The position numbers and the translations under genes are program-made. 64,000 nt of DNA from Verrucomicrobia bacterium SCGC AAA164-E04 (lineage in GTDB: Bacteria > Verrucomicrobiota > Verrucomicrobiia > Limisphaerales > AAA164-E04), in contig KB911838.1 in NCBI GenBank assembly GCA_000383715.1, forward strand, positions 124,001-188,000, written 5' to 3'. The notes under the pieces were generated by a model. It had not been told where the DNA came from, made no database searches, and worked only from the letters and a program-made list of their open reading frames with translations. Shown here piece after piece: positions 30,156-37,123 of the stretch (position 1 is the first letter of the stretch; every line of letters starts with the position of its first letter).

Positions 30156-30193
30156 GGCGGTAACCATTCTGGTGGAATGGTGCCGCCTTTTTT
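30156..30193 (+). terminator. Rho-independent terminator after DUF1552 gene
   Basis: GGCGG and ACCATTC pair with GAATGGT and CCGCC (a small TA/G internal bulge between the two stem parts), loop TGGTG, followed by TTTTTT. It ends the DUF1592-DUF1552 operon. Confidence 0.9.
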
Positions 30194-30256
30194 CTGTAAA
30201 CTTCAGAAGCGATAATTAGACGAGGACACATCAGATCTGTCGACCCGCACACACTT

Positions 30257-32515
30257 ATGAAGAAGATTACGATTTTTGCGTTTGTAAAAAACAGATTTTT
30301 AACAGTCCTGATTTTGAATTTGGTCTGTCTGACATCGTTTCAAATGGTCCTTGCTCAAGAAAAGAACGTACAATCGCTCATTCAAGATTTGAATCATGAC
30401 GACAACCGTATTCGCAGGGATGCGGCCCTCTATCTGAGTCAGTTAGCCGGTACATCAAGTGATGTGATTGAAGCTGTTCCAGCATTGATCAAGGCATTGG
30501 GGGATTCTCAGCAGCAGGTCTGGTTTCATTCAATCACTGCGCTGTCAAAGCTGGGGCCAGATGCTGCACCTGCTATCCCGGAACTGATCAATGACCTCCG
30601 TGAGATGCGGCGCCGAAGTGTGAATGCTAAATGGTATCGAAGTGCCTACACGTTGGGGCAGATTGGCGAAGCAGCGGTCGAACCCATTTTAGAAGCATGC
30701 GATCACTCGAAGCCCAGCGTGAGAGCCGGCGCGGCAAAGGCGATGGAATGGATCCCCGAAGCTTCTGCTCAACTGGCACCCGTGCTGATTAAATTACTTG
30801 AGGACGAGGATGAAGCCGTCAGGGAAATTGCAGCGGAAAGCTTGAGCTTGTTACCAGAACCAGCATTGAAACTCCTCCAGGAAACCATTCATCATGAGTC
30901 GGCAGCAACGCGCAAAGTGACCTATATCGCATTAGGTAAAGCAGGATTGAGGGCAAAGCGAACTTCTCAGAGCTTGCTCCAGCGCATTGAAAAAGAAGCA
31001 GATCCCGAGTTGTTGGCCATTGGAATCGATGCCTTGGCAAAAATGGAAGTGAACGATAGTTCATTTTTTACCTTCCTGATGAACCATTTTGAAAGTGAAG
31101 AGACGCAGGTTCAGCAATCGGTTGCCAATGCCATGCTTTCCTTACCTCCGGCACAAATGATTCCTATATTCATTGGTTTCCTTGAATCAAAAAATGAAAG
31201 TATTCAGTTGCGTGCTGCGAATTTGCTTGGACACATTGGATCTAAGGCTGCTCCCGCACTCCAATCTCTGATCAAGGTTATCGACAATGAAGCCACAAAC
31301 ACCTCGCAAGCAGATGCCTTTAAGAACGCATTGGTAAGTATAGGACCCTTGGGAATACCTGCGCTGCTGGAGCATATTTCACTTGTGGAACCCAACTCAG
31401 GTTCCTTTTGGGCAGTCGATCTTCTTGCCGAGTATGGAATGGTTGGTGTTTCAAATCTTGAAAAAGCGCTCGAAAACAACAATCCCAGACAAATTCTGGC
31501 TGTGATGGGCGCCTTTGCAACAATGGGCGCTACTGCCATTGACGCAGAAGAAAGCATCGTGCGCATGACACAGCATGCCTCTCCCCCAATTCGAGCTGCA
31601 GCGGCTCAATCTCTTGCATCGATTGGAATCAAACCCGCTAAACTATCTTCTTTGATTGAACCCCTCCTGAACGACAAAAACCTGACTGTGCGGCAGTCAG
31701 CAGTGGCATCCTTGCGTAAATCTCCTGAAGCTGCGGCTGAACAGCTCGGCAAGTTAAATGATTTACTGAATGATCCCGATCCGGGCATGAGAGAAAATGC
31801 TCTCCTTGCCATTGCCAGTACAGGTAACCAGGCCAGTGATCTTGTTGAAGAAGTAGCCATGCTTCTTGCAGATTCCACACCCACAGTGCAAATGGCTGCG
31901 ATCAAAACCTTGGGTTTCATCGGTAATGCGCCTGATTTGGCACTTCGGCAAATGGATTGGTTGGCCCGTAATGGTAATGAAACTTCATTACTGAATGTGT
32001 TAAACTCTCTCGGGCGCATGGGAGATCGACCGGTTGCTTACCTTTCACTATTTGAATCGAATTTGAGCAATGCCGATGATGGTATCCGCGAGTCTGCCTT
32101 CAAAGGCTATATTGCGATCGAAAAAAACAATGAACAATTACTCGTCGCAATGATTCAGGTTTTGAGCGATGAGTCGATTGCGATGCGGCATGCAAGTCTC
32201 AAAGCCATGGCTTCCATGCGTGAAGATGCGGCTGAAGCCATTCCACATCTAATCGATCGGCTGGATCATGATGAGGATCAGGACCTCGCTCTTGGAGCAC
32301 TTCGGTTCATGCCGTCTCAAATTGAATTCATGGAAGACTACATGGCATCTTTGGAACATAAGGATCCTGGCGTGCGACACTTTGGATGCCGCGCCCTGGG
32401 GCGTCTGGGCGGAGATGCCATTTCCGCGCTTCCCAAACTCAAGAATGCCAGAAGTGATAAATATCGATTTGTAAGGGATGAGGCGAAAAAGGCCATCCAG
32501 CGCATAGAAGACTGA
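30257..32515 (+). CDS. Secreted HEAT-repeat protein
   Basis: The 752-residue protein begins with a signal peptide (FLTVLILNLVCLTSFQMVLA) and consists almost wholly of HEAT-type helical pairs, for example ALGDSQQQVWFHSITALSKLG, LLEDEDEAVREIAAESLSLL (first 20 residues) and LNDPDPGMRENALLAIASTG. Such solenoids bind other proteins; the partner is unknown. Its final codons and TGA (32513-32515) lie inside the left 17-bp repeat of the mobile element, so insertion left the protein unchanged but displaced its natural downstream sequence by 4.57 kb. In the uninterrupted locus the next gene would have started 41 bases after its stop. Confidence 0.85.
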   Translation: MKKITIFAFVKNRFLTVLILNLVCLTSFQMVLAQEKNVQSLIQDLNHDDNRIRRDAALYLSQLAGTSSDVIEAVPALIKALGDSQQQVWFHSITALSKLGPDAAPAIPELINDLREMRRRSVNAKWYRSAYTLGQIGEAAVEPILEACDHSKPSVRAGAAKAMEWIPEASAQLAPVLIKLLEDEDEAVREIAAESLSLLPEPALKLLQETIHHESAATRKVTYIALGKAGLRAKRTSQSLLQRIEKEADPELLAIGIDALAKMEVNDSSFFTFLMNHFESEETQVQQSVANAMLSLPPAQMIPIFIGFLESKNESIQLRAANLLGHIGSKAAPALQSLIKVIDNEATNTSQADAFKNALVSIGPLGIPALLEHISLVEPNSGSFWAVDLLAEYGMVGVSNLEKALENNNPRQILAVMGAFATMGATAIDAEESIVRMTQHASPPIRAAAAQSLASIGIKPAKLSSLIEPLLNDKNLTVRQSAVASLRKSPEAAAEQLGKLNDLLNDPDPGMRENALLAIASTGNQASDLVEEVAMLLADSTPTVQMAAIKTLGFIGNAPDLALRQMDWLARNGNETSLLNVLNSLGRMGDRPVAYLSLFESNLSNADDGIRESAFKGYIAIEKNNEQLLVAMIQVLSDESIAMRHASLKAMASMREDAAEAIPHLIDRLDHDEDQDLALGALRFMPSQIEFMEDYMASLEHKDPGVRHFGCRALGRLGGDAISALPKLKNARSDKYRFVRDEAKKAIQRIED

Positions 32516-32519
32516 AGTC
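32503..32519 (+). repeat. attL: left copy of 17-bp direct repeat
   Basis: CATAGAAGACTGAAGTC, identical to 37070-37086. It includes the last three codons (Ile-Glu-Asp) and TGA stop of the HEAT-repeat gene. The two bases flanking each copy differ, so 17 bp is the exact repeat length. Confidence 0.9.
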
Positions 32520-32579
32520 AATGCACTGATTATAAGGGAGTTGCAAAGATATTATTAAAGAGCAAGGGATTCAATATCT

Positions 32580-32606
32580 TACGCATCTGATACTGATAGT
32601 ACGCAT
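32580..32606. promoter_or_regulatory. Possible recombinase arm-type sites
   Basis: TACGCAT occurs at 32580-32586 and 32600-32606, 20 bases apart (about two helical turns), between attL and the recombinase stop. A related TACGCA lies at 37014-37019 near attR. Spacing and location suit arm-type sites, but the match is short. Confidence 0.35.
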
Positions 32607-32634
32607 AACGGCCATATTCCCATTTTCAGGCCAT

Positions 32635-33774
32635 TTAATGTTGAATGATATCTGGTGTTACCGCGTACCATTTTAAAGCCTCTGACCGGTCATTCTTTAG
32701 ATTAACTGCCCCCATATAATTTTTCTCGATCATTGCAGGGGAGTTCCCGTGCCTCAACGCGCATTCCGCATATGAATGATGGTCATCTTTGATAATCCAA
32801 TAAGTAATTGCTGAGTGCCTAAATGCATTGTTTGGTATTTTTTCAGCTCTGCATATGCAGGTATATTGATTTAGCGTCTTATCATTTATTTCCGTAAATG
32901 CATCCATACTCAAAAAGTCGATCCACGGTTGTAAGGATGTATCCGAATAATCAATTAATCTACGTTTGCCTGTCTTCGATACCGCCGGTTCTATCACCAC
33001 CAATTTCTTTTCAGTATTAATTGCACTTTTGAGGTCCAGGTTCTGGACCTCGCTATTACGCAGACCAAGTTGCGATTTCAGTATCAAAAATGCTTTTGCT
33101 TGTGGAGATCTCGCACGCTTCAAACATGCTATCAGTTTTGATGTATCAATAATTTCAGGATTCCTAACGTCACCCTTAATTTTAATTAGTGATGTTGGAT
33201 CAAACTGAAGATATTGCTTTTTGATCGCATAATTGAGGACTGCTTTAATTCTTCGGAGACGATTCAGCTTTGTTGTATTGGTGTTTCCAACTGTAGCTAA
33301 ATAACTCTTAACATCATCTTCGTTTAGTTCAGTAAGTTTTATTTTTGCTAACGGCGATCGTTTCAGAAGTGACAACAGATTTTCAACTGTCGATCTACTT
33401 GGGCCTTCCTTGAGTTGCTTTAAAATGTAATCGGTATACTCACCCACCAACTCACCAAAAGTTAAAGTATCTGTTTGTTGAGCTAAAAAATCTCTGACTA
33501 CATCCGACACGGACTTGTTGTACTTCAGCAACTGATTTTGAAATAAATTGTACTGTTCATAAATATCTATCCGCTCTCTTGATTTGAAAGCGTCTTTAAT
33601 CTCTAAGTATTTCTTTTCAATCTTGGATCGATCATATGATTGGATTACACGCGGAGCATTTGTGTAGTACCGGTTGCCTCTCATATCGAGAACATAAACA
33701 TTGCGCTTTCCGCGTCTAACTTTACGCAGACGTGGGAAGCCTGATCGTATTACTTCAACGTCATTATTTTTCAC
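32635..33774 (-). CDS. Tyrosine recombinase (integrase)
   Basis: The chosen start is GTG at 33774, nine bases after AAAGGA, giving 379 residues; the frame extends upstream to a TTG at 33813. The N-terminal part resembles an arm-binding region (basic, GKRNVYVLDMRGNRYYTN), then a SAM-like core-binding helix bundle (TFGELVGEYTDYILKQLKEG). In the catalytic domain, numbered from 33813, the residues are Arg252 (LGLRNSEV), Arg332 (NNAFRHSA), His355 (LRHGN) and Tyr366 (EKNYMG). The His of the usual HxxR box is Asn329. It reads toward attL, 115 bases away, as is common for int-att pairs, and should cut and rejoin the 17-bp sites. Confidence 0.9.
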   Translation of the reverse strand: MKNNDVEVIRSGFPRLRKVRRGKRNVYVLDMRGNRYYTNAPRVIQSYDRSKIEKKYLEIKDAFKSRERIDIYEQYNLFQNQLLKYNKSVSDVVRDFLAQQTDTLTFGELVGEYTDYILKQLKEGPSRSTVENLLSLLKRSPLAKIKLTELNEDDVKSYLATVGNTNTTKLNRLRRIKAVLNYAIKKQYLQFDPTSLIKIKGDVRNPEIIDTSKLIACLKRARSPQAKAFLILKSQLGLRNSEVQNLDLKSAINTEKKLVVIEPAVSKTGKRRLIDYSDTSLQPWIDFLSMDAFTEINDKTLNQYTCICRAEKIPNNAFRHSAITYWIIKDDHHSYAECALRHGNSPAMIEKNYMGAVNLKNDRSEALKWYAVTPDIIQH

Positions 33775-34164
33775 AGCCACAGATCCTTTCAAAAAATTCG
33801 ATCGAAGTTTCAAGATGATTGCAGATAATATTTTTACTTCGTATCTGCATCACCAAACTCCTCAACGCACGTTGATTTTGATGATACTTTTTACAACCGA
33901 TTGCTACGTTCATAATCAAAACCTAGTACATCTGGACATGGGGTACAACTTTTTTTACCCGGCACATACGTGCCTGTAAGAATGGTTCAGATTGTATGCA
34001 AAATAGGGATGGATTCTGAGACTGTTTTATCTTGTACCGAACGTTGGTTTCACATTAAAAACATTCACATATGTGATCGTCACATGTGAAAAAATTCCAT
34101 GCGTGTCAGATAGCTTAGACACATGAACGATCAAAAAATATTTTGATATCACGAACCAAATAAT
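33775..34164. other. Control region between recombinase and small plus-strand gene
   Basis: No gene is seen. It contains three dyads: GGCAC-ATAC-GTGCC at 33961-33974, the large palindromic hairpin at 34064-34090, and GTGTC with GACAC at 34103-34107/34118-34122. The divergent arrangement suggests promoters for the recombinase (minus) and the 66-residue gene (plus), with operators for a regulator not yet identified. Confidence 0.5.
34064..34090. promoter_or_regulatory. Compound palindrome / three-base-loop hairpin
   Basis: TCACATATGTGA (12-bp perfect palindrome) and TCACATGTGA (10-bp perfect palindrome) are separated by TCG. The whole can also fold as one hairpin: TTCACAT with ATGTGAA, a two-base bulge, then GTGA with TCAC around a TCG loop. 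It may be an operator or part of a replication or recombination site. Confidence 0.6.
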
Positions 34165-34365
34165 ATGAGAACGTTTGTAAAAGGGAAAAACAACCAGAAG
34201 GTAGGGTATCTACATTATGGGGAGGGCAAGATTTACGCCTATGACATGGGGAACCATATGGTGGGGTATTATAGCAAGTGTGCAGATAAAACTTACTATG
34301 CTAACAACGATATCTTTTCAGTCGGTGATCAGACGTCTGCTTTACTATATTGTGATGGATTTTAA
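34165..34365 (+). CDS. Small beta-rich protein, 66 residues
   Basis: I do not recognise a firm family. The sequence is a run of short strands with aromatic and glycine turns (KVGYLHYGEGKIYAYD, MGNHMVGYYSKC, KTYYANNDIFSVGD), reminiscent of proteins made of G-x-[IV]-Y-D...G-N-x-VG repeats such as the five-fold beta-flower type; that likeness is only suggestive. It has two cysteines. It is the only plus-strand gene in the element and its end overlaps the convergent 61-residue gene by 21 bases. No clear ribosome binding site is seen. Confidence 0.45.
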   Translation: MRTFVKGKNNQKVGYLHYGEGKIYAYDMGNHMVGYYSKCADKTYYANNDIFSVGDQTSALLYCDGF

Positions 34366-34530
34366 AAAATACATTATAACAATCAATATCCATTTCCAAA
34401 ATGGATACATGCCAAAGAATTCACCTGTCAAATAAATGAATGCTGGAATACAAAATACTATCAAAAGAATTCGAAGATAGAATGGTATGCCCGCGTATCT
34501 CCTCCAAATAGACTTTAAGAAGTTTTTCAT
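34345..34530 (-). CDS. Small membrane protein, 61 residues
   Basis: The start ATG at 34530 gives MKNFLKSIWRRYAGIPFYLR, a basic amphipathic start, followed by two hydrophobic stretches (RILLIVFCIPAFIYLTG and WKWILIVIMYFLKS). The layout suggests one or two membrane helices. Small hydrophobic proteins of mobile elements include holin-like, coat-like and toxin-like proteins; nothing in the sequence decides between these. It follows the 48-residue gene after the 34547-34579 hairpin, on the same strand. Confidence 0.45.
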   Translation of the reverse strand: MKNFLKSIWRRYAGIPFYLRILLIVFCIPAFIYLTGEFFGMYPFWKWILIVIMYFLKSITI

Positions 34531-34546
34531 TATATTTAATCGTGTT

Positions 34547-34579
34547 AGCACCTGGGCGACAGATTGTCACTCAGGTGCT
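34547..34579. repeat. Hairpin copy 1 (GCGACA-GAT-TGTC apex)
   Basis: A stem of 15 pairs (one C-A mismatch, one G-T wobble) closes a three-base loop GAT: AGCACCTG outer arm, GCGACA apex arm. It shares the frame CCTGnGCGACA-N3-TGTCnCnCAGG with the hairpin at 35262-35290, and both are preceded by ATCGTG. It lies between the 48- and 61-residue genes. No T-run follows on either strand, so it is not a simple terminator. Confidence 0.75.
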
Positions 34580-34586
34580 GTGTTTA

Positions 34587-34733
34587 CTAGGCGATCGCTG
34601 GGTCAATGGACATAGTAGATTTATTATCATCGAATTTCTTTTTTATGCTCTTGATTCGTAAATCGAGTTTCGCCTGCAATAACAAAAGGGCTTCGAACTC
34701 TTTCTCTAATTTTTTAAAATCACTCTCTTTCAT
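34587..34733 (-). CDS. Small coiled-coil protein, 48 residues
   Basis: This gene is easy to miss. The ATG at 34733 overlaps the stop of the 162-residue gene (ATGA), a strong sign of coupled translation. The protein is charged and helical (MKESDFKKLEKEFEALLLLQ, then AKLDLRIKSIKKKFDDNK) with heptad-like leucine spacing and ends SIDPAIA. No homologue is recognised. The pair sits between two copies of the same hairpin. Confidence 0.55.
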   Translation of the reverse strand: MKESDFKKLEKEFEALLLLQAKLDLRIKSIKKKFDDNKSTMSIDPAIA

Positions 34734-35218
34734 ATGCCATTCTCATCTTTGAAATAATTAATATACTTTTCTTTTTGCCGACAGTAGCTACTTAACTTGC
34801 CTTCAAATTCCCTCCACTCTTCGAGATCTTCGGCTTCAGTTGGCATTGAATCAGGGATGTCTGGTGTACCTCGAAAGCAATCGCGAAACATGTCATCGAT
34901 CGATTTGATAGCTAGCATATCATTGTCACATAAGCACCATGTGGTCATCCCGTCGTAGCTAAAATCCCCAGTTTTTATGAATGATCCATTGCATTCAATC
35001 ATCCCGTCACCATCTAAGAAAGGTTGGAGTAAATCTTCACAAACAAACTTGCCTTTCGTATCTAAGTAAACCTGCCATTTGTTTGTGTTTGCTTCACCTA
35101 TATCGATATTCTTTACCGCATCGATATATGCATTAAATGCCTGCGTAACAGTTTTTTGTTCATTGCTCCAACCTCCCATGTATTCTGTGGGTTTGGACGT
35201 GCTAATATTATTTTTCAT
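34730..35218 (-). CDS. Hypothetical protein, 162 residues, element cassette
   Basis: I do not recognise a family. The protein is acidic and soluble, without a signal peptide or membrane helix. A helical N-terminal part (NEQKTVTQAFNAYIDAVKNI) is followed by a beta-like middle (KWQVYLDTKGKFVCEDLL, GDGMIECNGSFIKTGDF, TTWCLCDNDMLAIKS) and an acidic helical tail (EAEDLEEWREFEGKLSSYC). It has six cysteines. Its start is 44 bases beyond a 13-bp perfect hairpin, and its stop overlaps the 48-residue gene. It is a candidate cargo or regulatory gene of the element. Confidence 0.6.
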   Translation of the reverse strand: MKNNISTSKPTEYMGGWSNEQKTVTQAFNAYIDAVKNIDIGEANTNKWQVYLDTKGKFVCEDLLQPFLDGDGMIECNGSFIKTGDFSYDGMTTWCLCDNDMLAIKSIDDMFRDCFRGTPDIPDSMPTEAEDLEEWREFEGKLSSYCRQKEKYINYFKDENGI

Positions 35219-35261
35219 ATAACTTTGATTTTACCTTTGTGTTTATTTTTGTGTGATCGTG

Positions 35262-35290
35262 TGCCTGTGCGACATACTGTCGCACAGGCA
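35262..35290. repeat. Hairpin copy 2 (perfect 13-bp stem, TAC loop)
   Basis: TGCCTGTGCGACA and TGTCGCACAGGCA pair perfectly around a TAC loop, just after the stop of the HUH gene (minus strand). It matches copy 1 at 34547-34579 in length and in CCTGnGCGACA / TGTCnCnCAGG, while the outer pairs differ in a compensating way (CA with TG against TG with CA). On the plus strand TTTATTTATT follows. Confidence 0.85.
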
Positions 35291-35302
35291 TTTATTTATT
35301 GT

Positions 35303-36361
35303 TCATGCAGCACCTAAAAGTTCGCTCAGTGAACGTTCCAATTGGTAGCTGCTAGAAATTACTATCGCGCCTGCGTCCTGCCATAATTGCGCGTTTGAAT
35401 GTGCTTGGTTCCACTGCTCGTTATATTCGATTGCTGCTAGACGCGCTTCCATTTCGTCAGCTGTCTCAAGGTGGTTGGCTTCATATTTTGTTGTATCGTT
35501 CTCCATAATTTTATCTTTCTGTGTTTTAAAAAATTCCATGCGTTCTTTGTTACGTTTCCACTTCTGCAATTCCTTGATCAAATTCACGTCTCTAATTATC
35601 GGGTAGATCATTTTATCAGGAATGAACCGCAACAAATTCGTTTGTAGGACCCAGCGGTCAGTACGCTTGAGCCCTTTTTCAAATATTCGATTCAATGTGC
35701 AATTGTTCTTCTCAATCCGATTTTGGAAAGCAGGGGAAATAAAGATTACAGGATCAATCGATGATTTTCTTTGCTTGAGAATGTACGTGGATATTGGTTC
35801 ATCGAACCATCGCTCGTTCTCGAGAATATTAAATTTATAAGGCTCGATATTTTGAACCTTGGAATCAATCAAAGTCAGTCTACTCGGATCCAGATAAGTT
35901 GCTCCCGTACCAGATAAGTTAAAATATTTTGGAGCTAATCCGTATCGATCGCTTTTAATTAAAGTATTGAGGAAATCAACTAACAGGAGAGTTGCATTGT
36001 AATCGATATTAGCATCATCAGAAAATCTCGTCGTACCAATGTGGAGGTGAGTTCGACCATCTTCATGAAACTCAACAGACGATATTGCAGGTATTTTAAA
36101 TTTATTCAGATTGTGAACTGCTCGATTCCCGTGTTTTGAGATAATATATTTCTTAACAGGTGATATCAGTTGTGCAGTCAAACGCTGTAACTCAATTGCT
36201 GATACTTCTCTCTTCTCTGCAAAACTCAGCGTGATGAACTTTTTGATATACTGATCACTTAGCAGTAACGCATTTCGTTGATGTGCGTTCAGCGAGCCAT
36301 ATGAGCTTATATGTTCCTTATGACTAAATCTCCTATACTGTCTGATTGATATGTTGTTCAT
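35303..36361 (-). CDS. HUH endonuclease-type replication initiator (Rep-like)
   Basis: The start ATG at 36361 (MNNISIRQY) follows AAGGA at good spacing and gives 352 residues; the frame extends to 36400. From this start the three rolling-circle motifs appear in order: motif I FITLSF (42-47), motif II E-F-H-E-D-G-R-T-H-L-H-I with HLH at 105-107, and motif III YILK (193-196) with Tyr193 as candidate nicking residue. Motif II closely follows the geminivirus/plasmid Rep form (E-x-H-x-[DN]-G-x-x-H-L-H). No helicase domain is present. It should nick and religate DNA at a hairpin origin; several hairpins lie nearby. A relaxase or inovirus pII-like role is also possible. The assignment rests on motifs only. 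Confidence 0.7.
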   Translation of the reverse strand: MNNISIRQYRRFSHKEHISSYGSLNAHQRNALLLSDQYIKKFITLSFAEKREVSAIELQRLTAQLISPVKKYIISKHGNRAVHNLNKFKIPAISSVEFHEDGRTHLHIGTTRFSDDANIDYNATLLLVDFLNTLIKSDRYGLAPKYFNLSGTGATYLDPSRLTLIDSKVQNIEPYKFNILENERWFDEPISTYILKQRKSSIDPVIFISPAFQNRIEKNNCTLNRIFEKGLKRTDRWVLQTNLLRFIPDKMIYPIIRDVNLIKELQKWKRNKERMEFFKTQKDKIMENDTTKYEANHLETADEMEARLAAIEYNEQWNQAHSNAQLWQDAGAIVISSSYQLERSLSELLGAA

Positions 36362-37069
36362 TTGATTTTCCTTGTCTGAGTACACAGCGGTACTATCCAA
36401 ACATTGCTACATGTCTTCATAATTTATGATTCTGATGAACGTTACTATGCCTATTTGGCAATCGTCTGAGTTGACGCGTTCATCGTCTATATATGTGTTC
36501 GGTGGGGCAGCCTTCGTCAAAAAAATCTACACTCCTGCAGAATAAATAGTACCGACTGGCTCGAAACGTTAATTAAAATTAAATTTTTCGATTGCTTGCT
36601 GATATTTATGTCTACCAGCTTCGTCAGCTCCCACACATCACTTCCTCACTGGACATCGTGTCCGGTGGGGGATGATCGTATATATATAAAATGTTCATTG
36701 AATATATAATATCTGGCTTGAAATATAGGTCAATACCCCTCGGATTTAAATTTGGGCTAGACAAAGCGTAGAAGCAACAGCTTGAACACTTTACAACTCA
36801 AAAAAAAATGCACAAAAGTTCCAATAAAAAAAATAGCTTATTTTTTTTTGCATAATTTCACGCCTAATATTGTAACTTCCCTGTTTGCAACATTTTACAG
36901 CAAATGCGATTTTACTGGTTTTTCGGGCTCAAATTGGGTCATAACACATCATCTGACGGTACAGTGTGGGATGCTCGTATTGGCAGGCAGGTACGATCTC
37001 TGATAAGCAGTTATACGCAGGAAATCTGCCCTCTGCATGTCGAATTCGTGTTATATCAAGCAACGAACC
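36362..37069. other. Gene-free right end of the element, candidate origin region
   Basis: About 700 bases between the HUH gene start and attR lack a credible gene. It holds the 9-bp hairpin at 36647-36667, two related G-rich segments ([TC]CGGTGGGG near 36499 and 36661), an alternating TA tract (36680-36690), long A and T runs near 36800-36860, and TACGCA at 37014. This make-up suits an origin, promoter of the HUH gene and recombination arm. Confidence 0.5.
36647..36667. repeat. Hairpin copy 3 (GACA-TCG-TGTC apex), possible nicking origin
   Basis: CACTGGACA pairs with TGTCCGGTG (one T-G wobble) around a TCG loop, followed by a G-run. The GACA-N3-TGTC apex is shared with the hairpins at 34547 and 35262. 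It lies about 290 bases upstream of the HUH gene. Exposed three-base loops on stems are typical substrates of HUH nucleases; the role here is inference. Confidence 0.6.
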
Positions 37070-37086
37070 CATAGAAGACTGAAGTC
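37070..37086 (+). repeat. attR: right copy of 17-bp direct repeat
   Basis: CATAGAAGACTGAAGTC, identical to 32503-32519. On this side the sequence continues to give AAGACT-GA-AGTCTT (37075-37088), a 6-bp inverted repeat with a two-base centre, which would have been complete in the original attB. Confidence 0.9.
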
Positions 37087-37123
37087 TTTGACAGCAAGGA
37101 CATAGATTTCCCATAATAAACCC

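Larger units (their letters stand above)
32503..37086. mobile_element. Integrated element of about 4.57 kb with tyrosine recombinase and HUH Rep-like protein
   Basis: A 17-bp exact direct repeat bounds a stretch that is visibly richer in A+T than its neighbours. It holds a tyrosine recombinase beside the left repeat, a protein with the three HUH rolling-circle motifs, four small unrecognised genes, a recombinase upstream region rich in palindromes, and about 700 bases without genes at the right end. Insertion is at the 3' end of a protein gene whose stop codon is kept. One repeat plus the interior is 4567 bp, the expected circle. There is no visible capsid, Zot/pI, partition, toxin-antitoxin or conjugation gene. 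It could be an integrated rolling-circle plasmid, a mobilizable element or a phage satellite. Confidence 0.88.

Noticed and set aside
33701-33979. Plus-strand frame of 92 codons over the recombinase start
   Set aside because: It overlaps the recombinase N terminus and has no ribosome binding site or coding character.
34547-35290. Integron gene cassette array
   Set aside because: The twin hairpins lack the attC boxes (GTTRRRY and spacer layout), and the recombinase lacks the integron-specific insertion as far as can be seen.
36782-37003. 73-codon plus-strand frame near attR
   Set aside because: It begins in A-rich tracts with a skewed composition, has no ribosome binding site and no recognisable features; it more likely belongs to the non-coding end.
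32635-37069. Complete prophage (inovirus or microvirus)
   Set aside because: There is no Zot/pI ATPase, no major capsid-size gene and no run of coat-like genes; only one small membrane protein is present.
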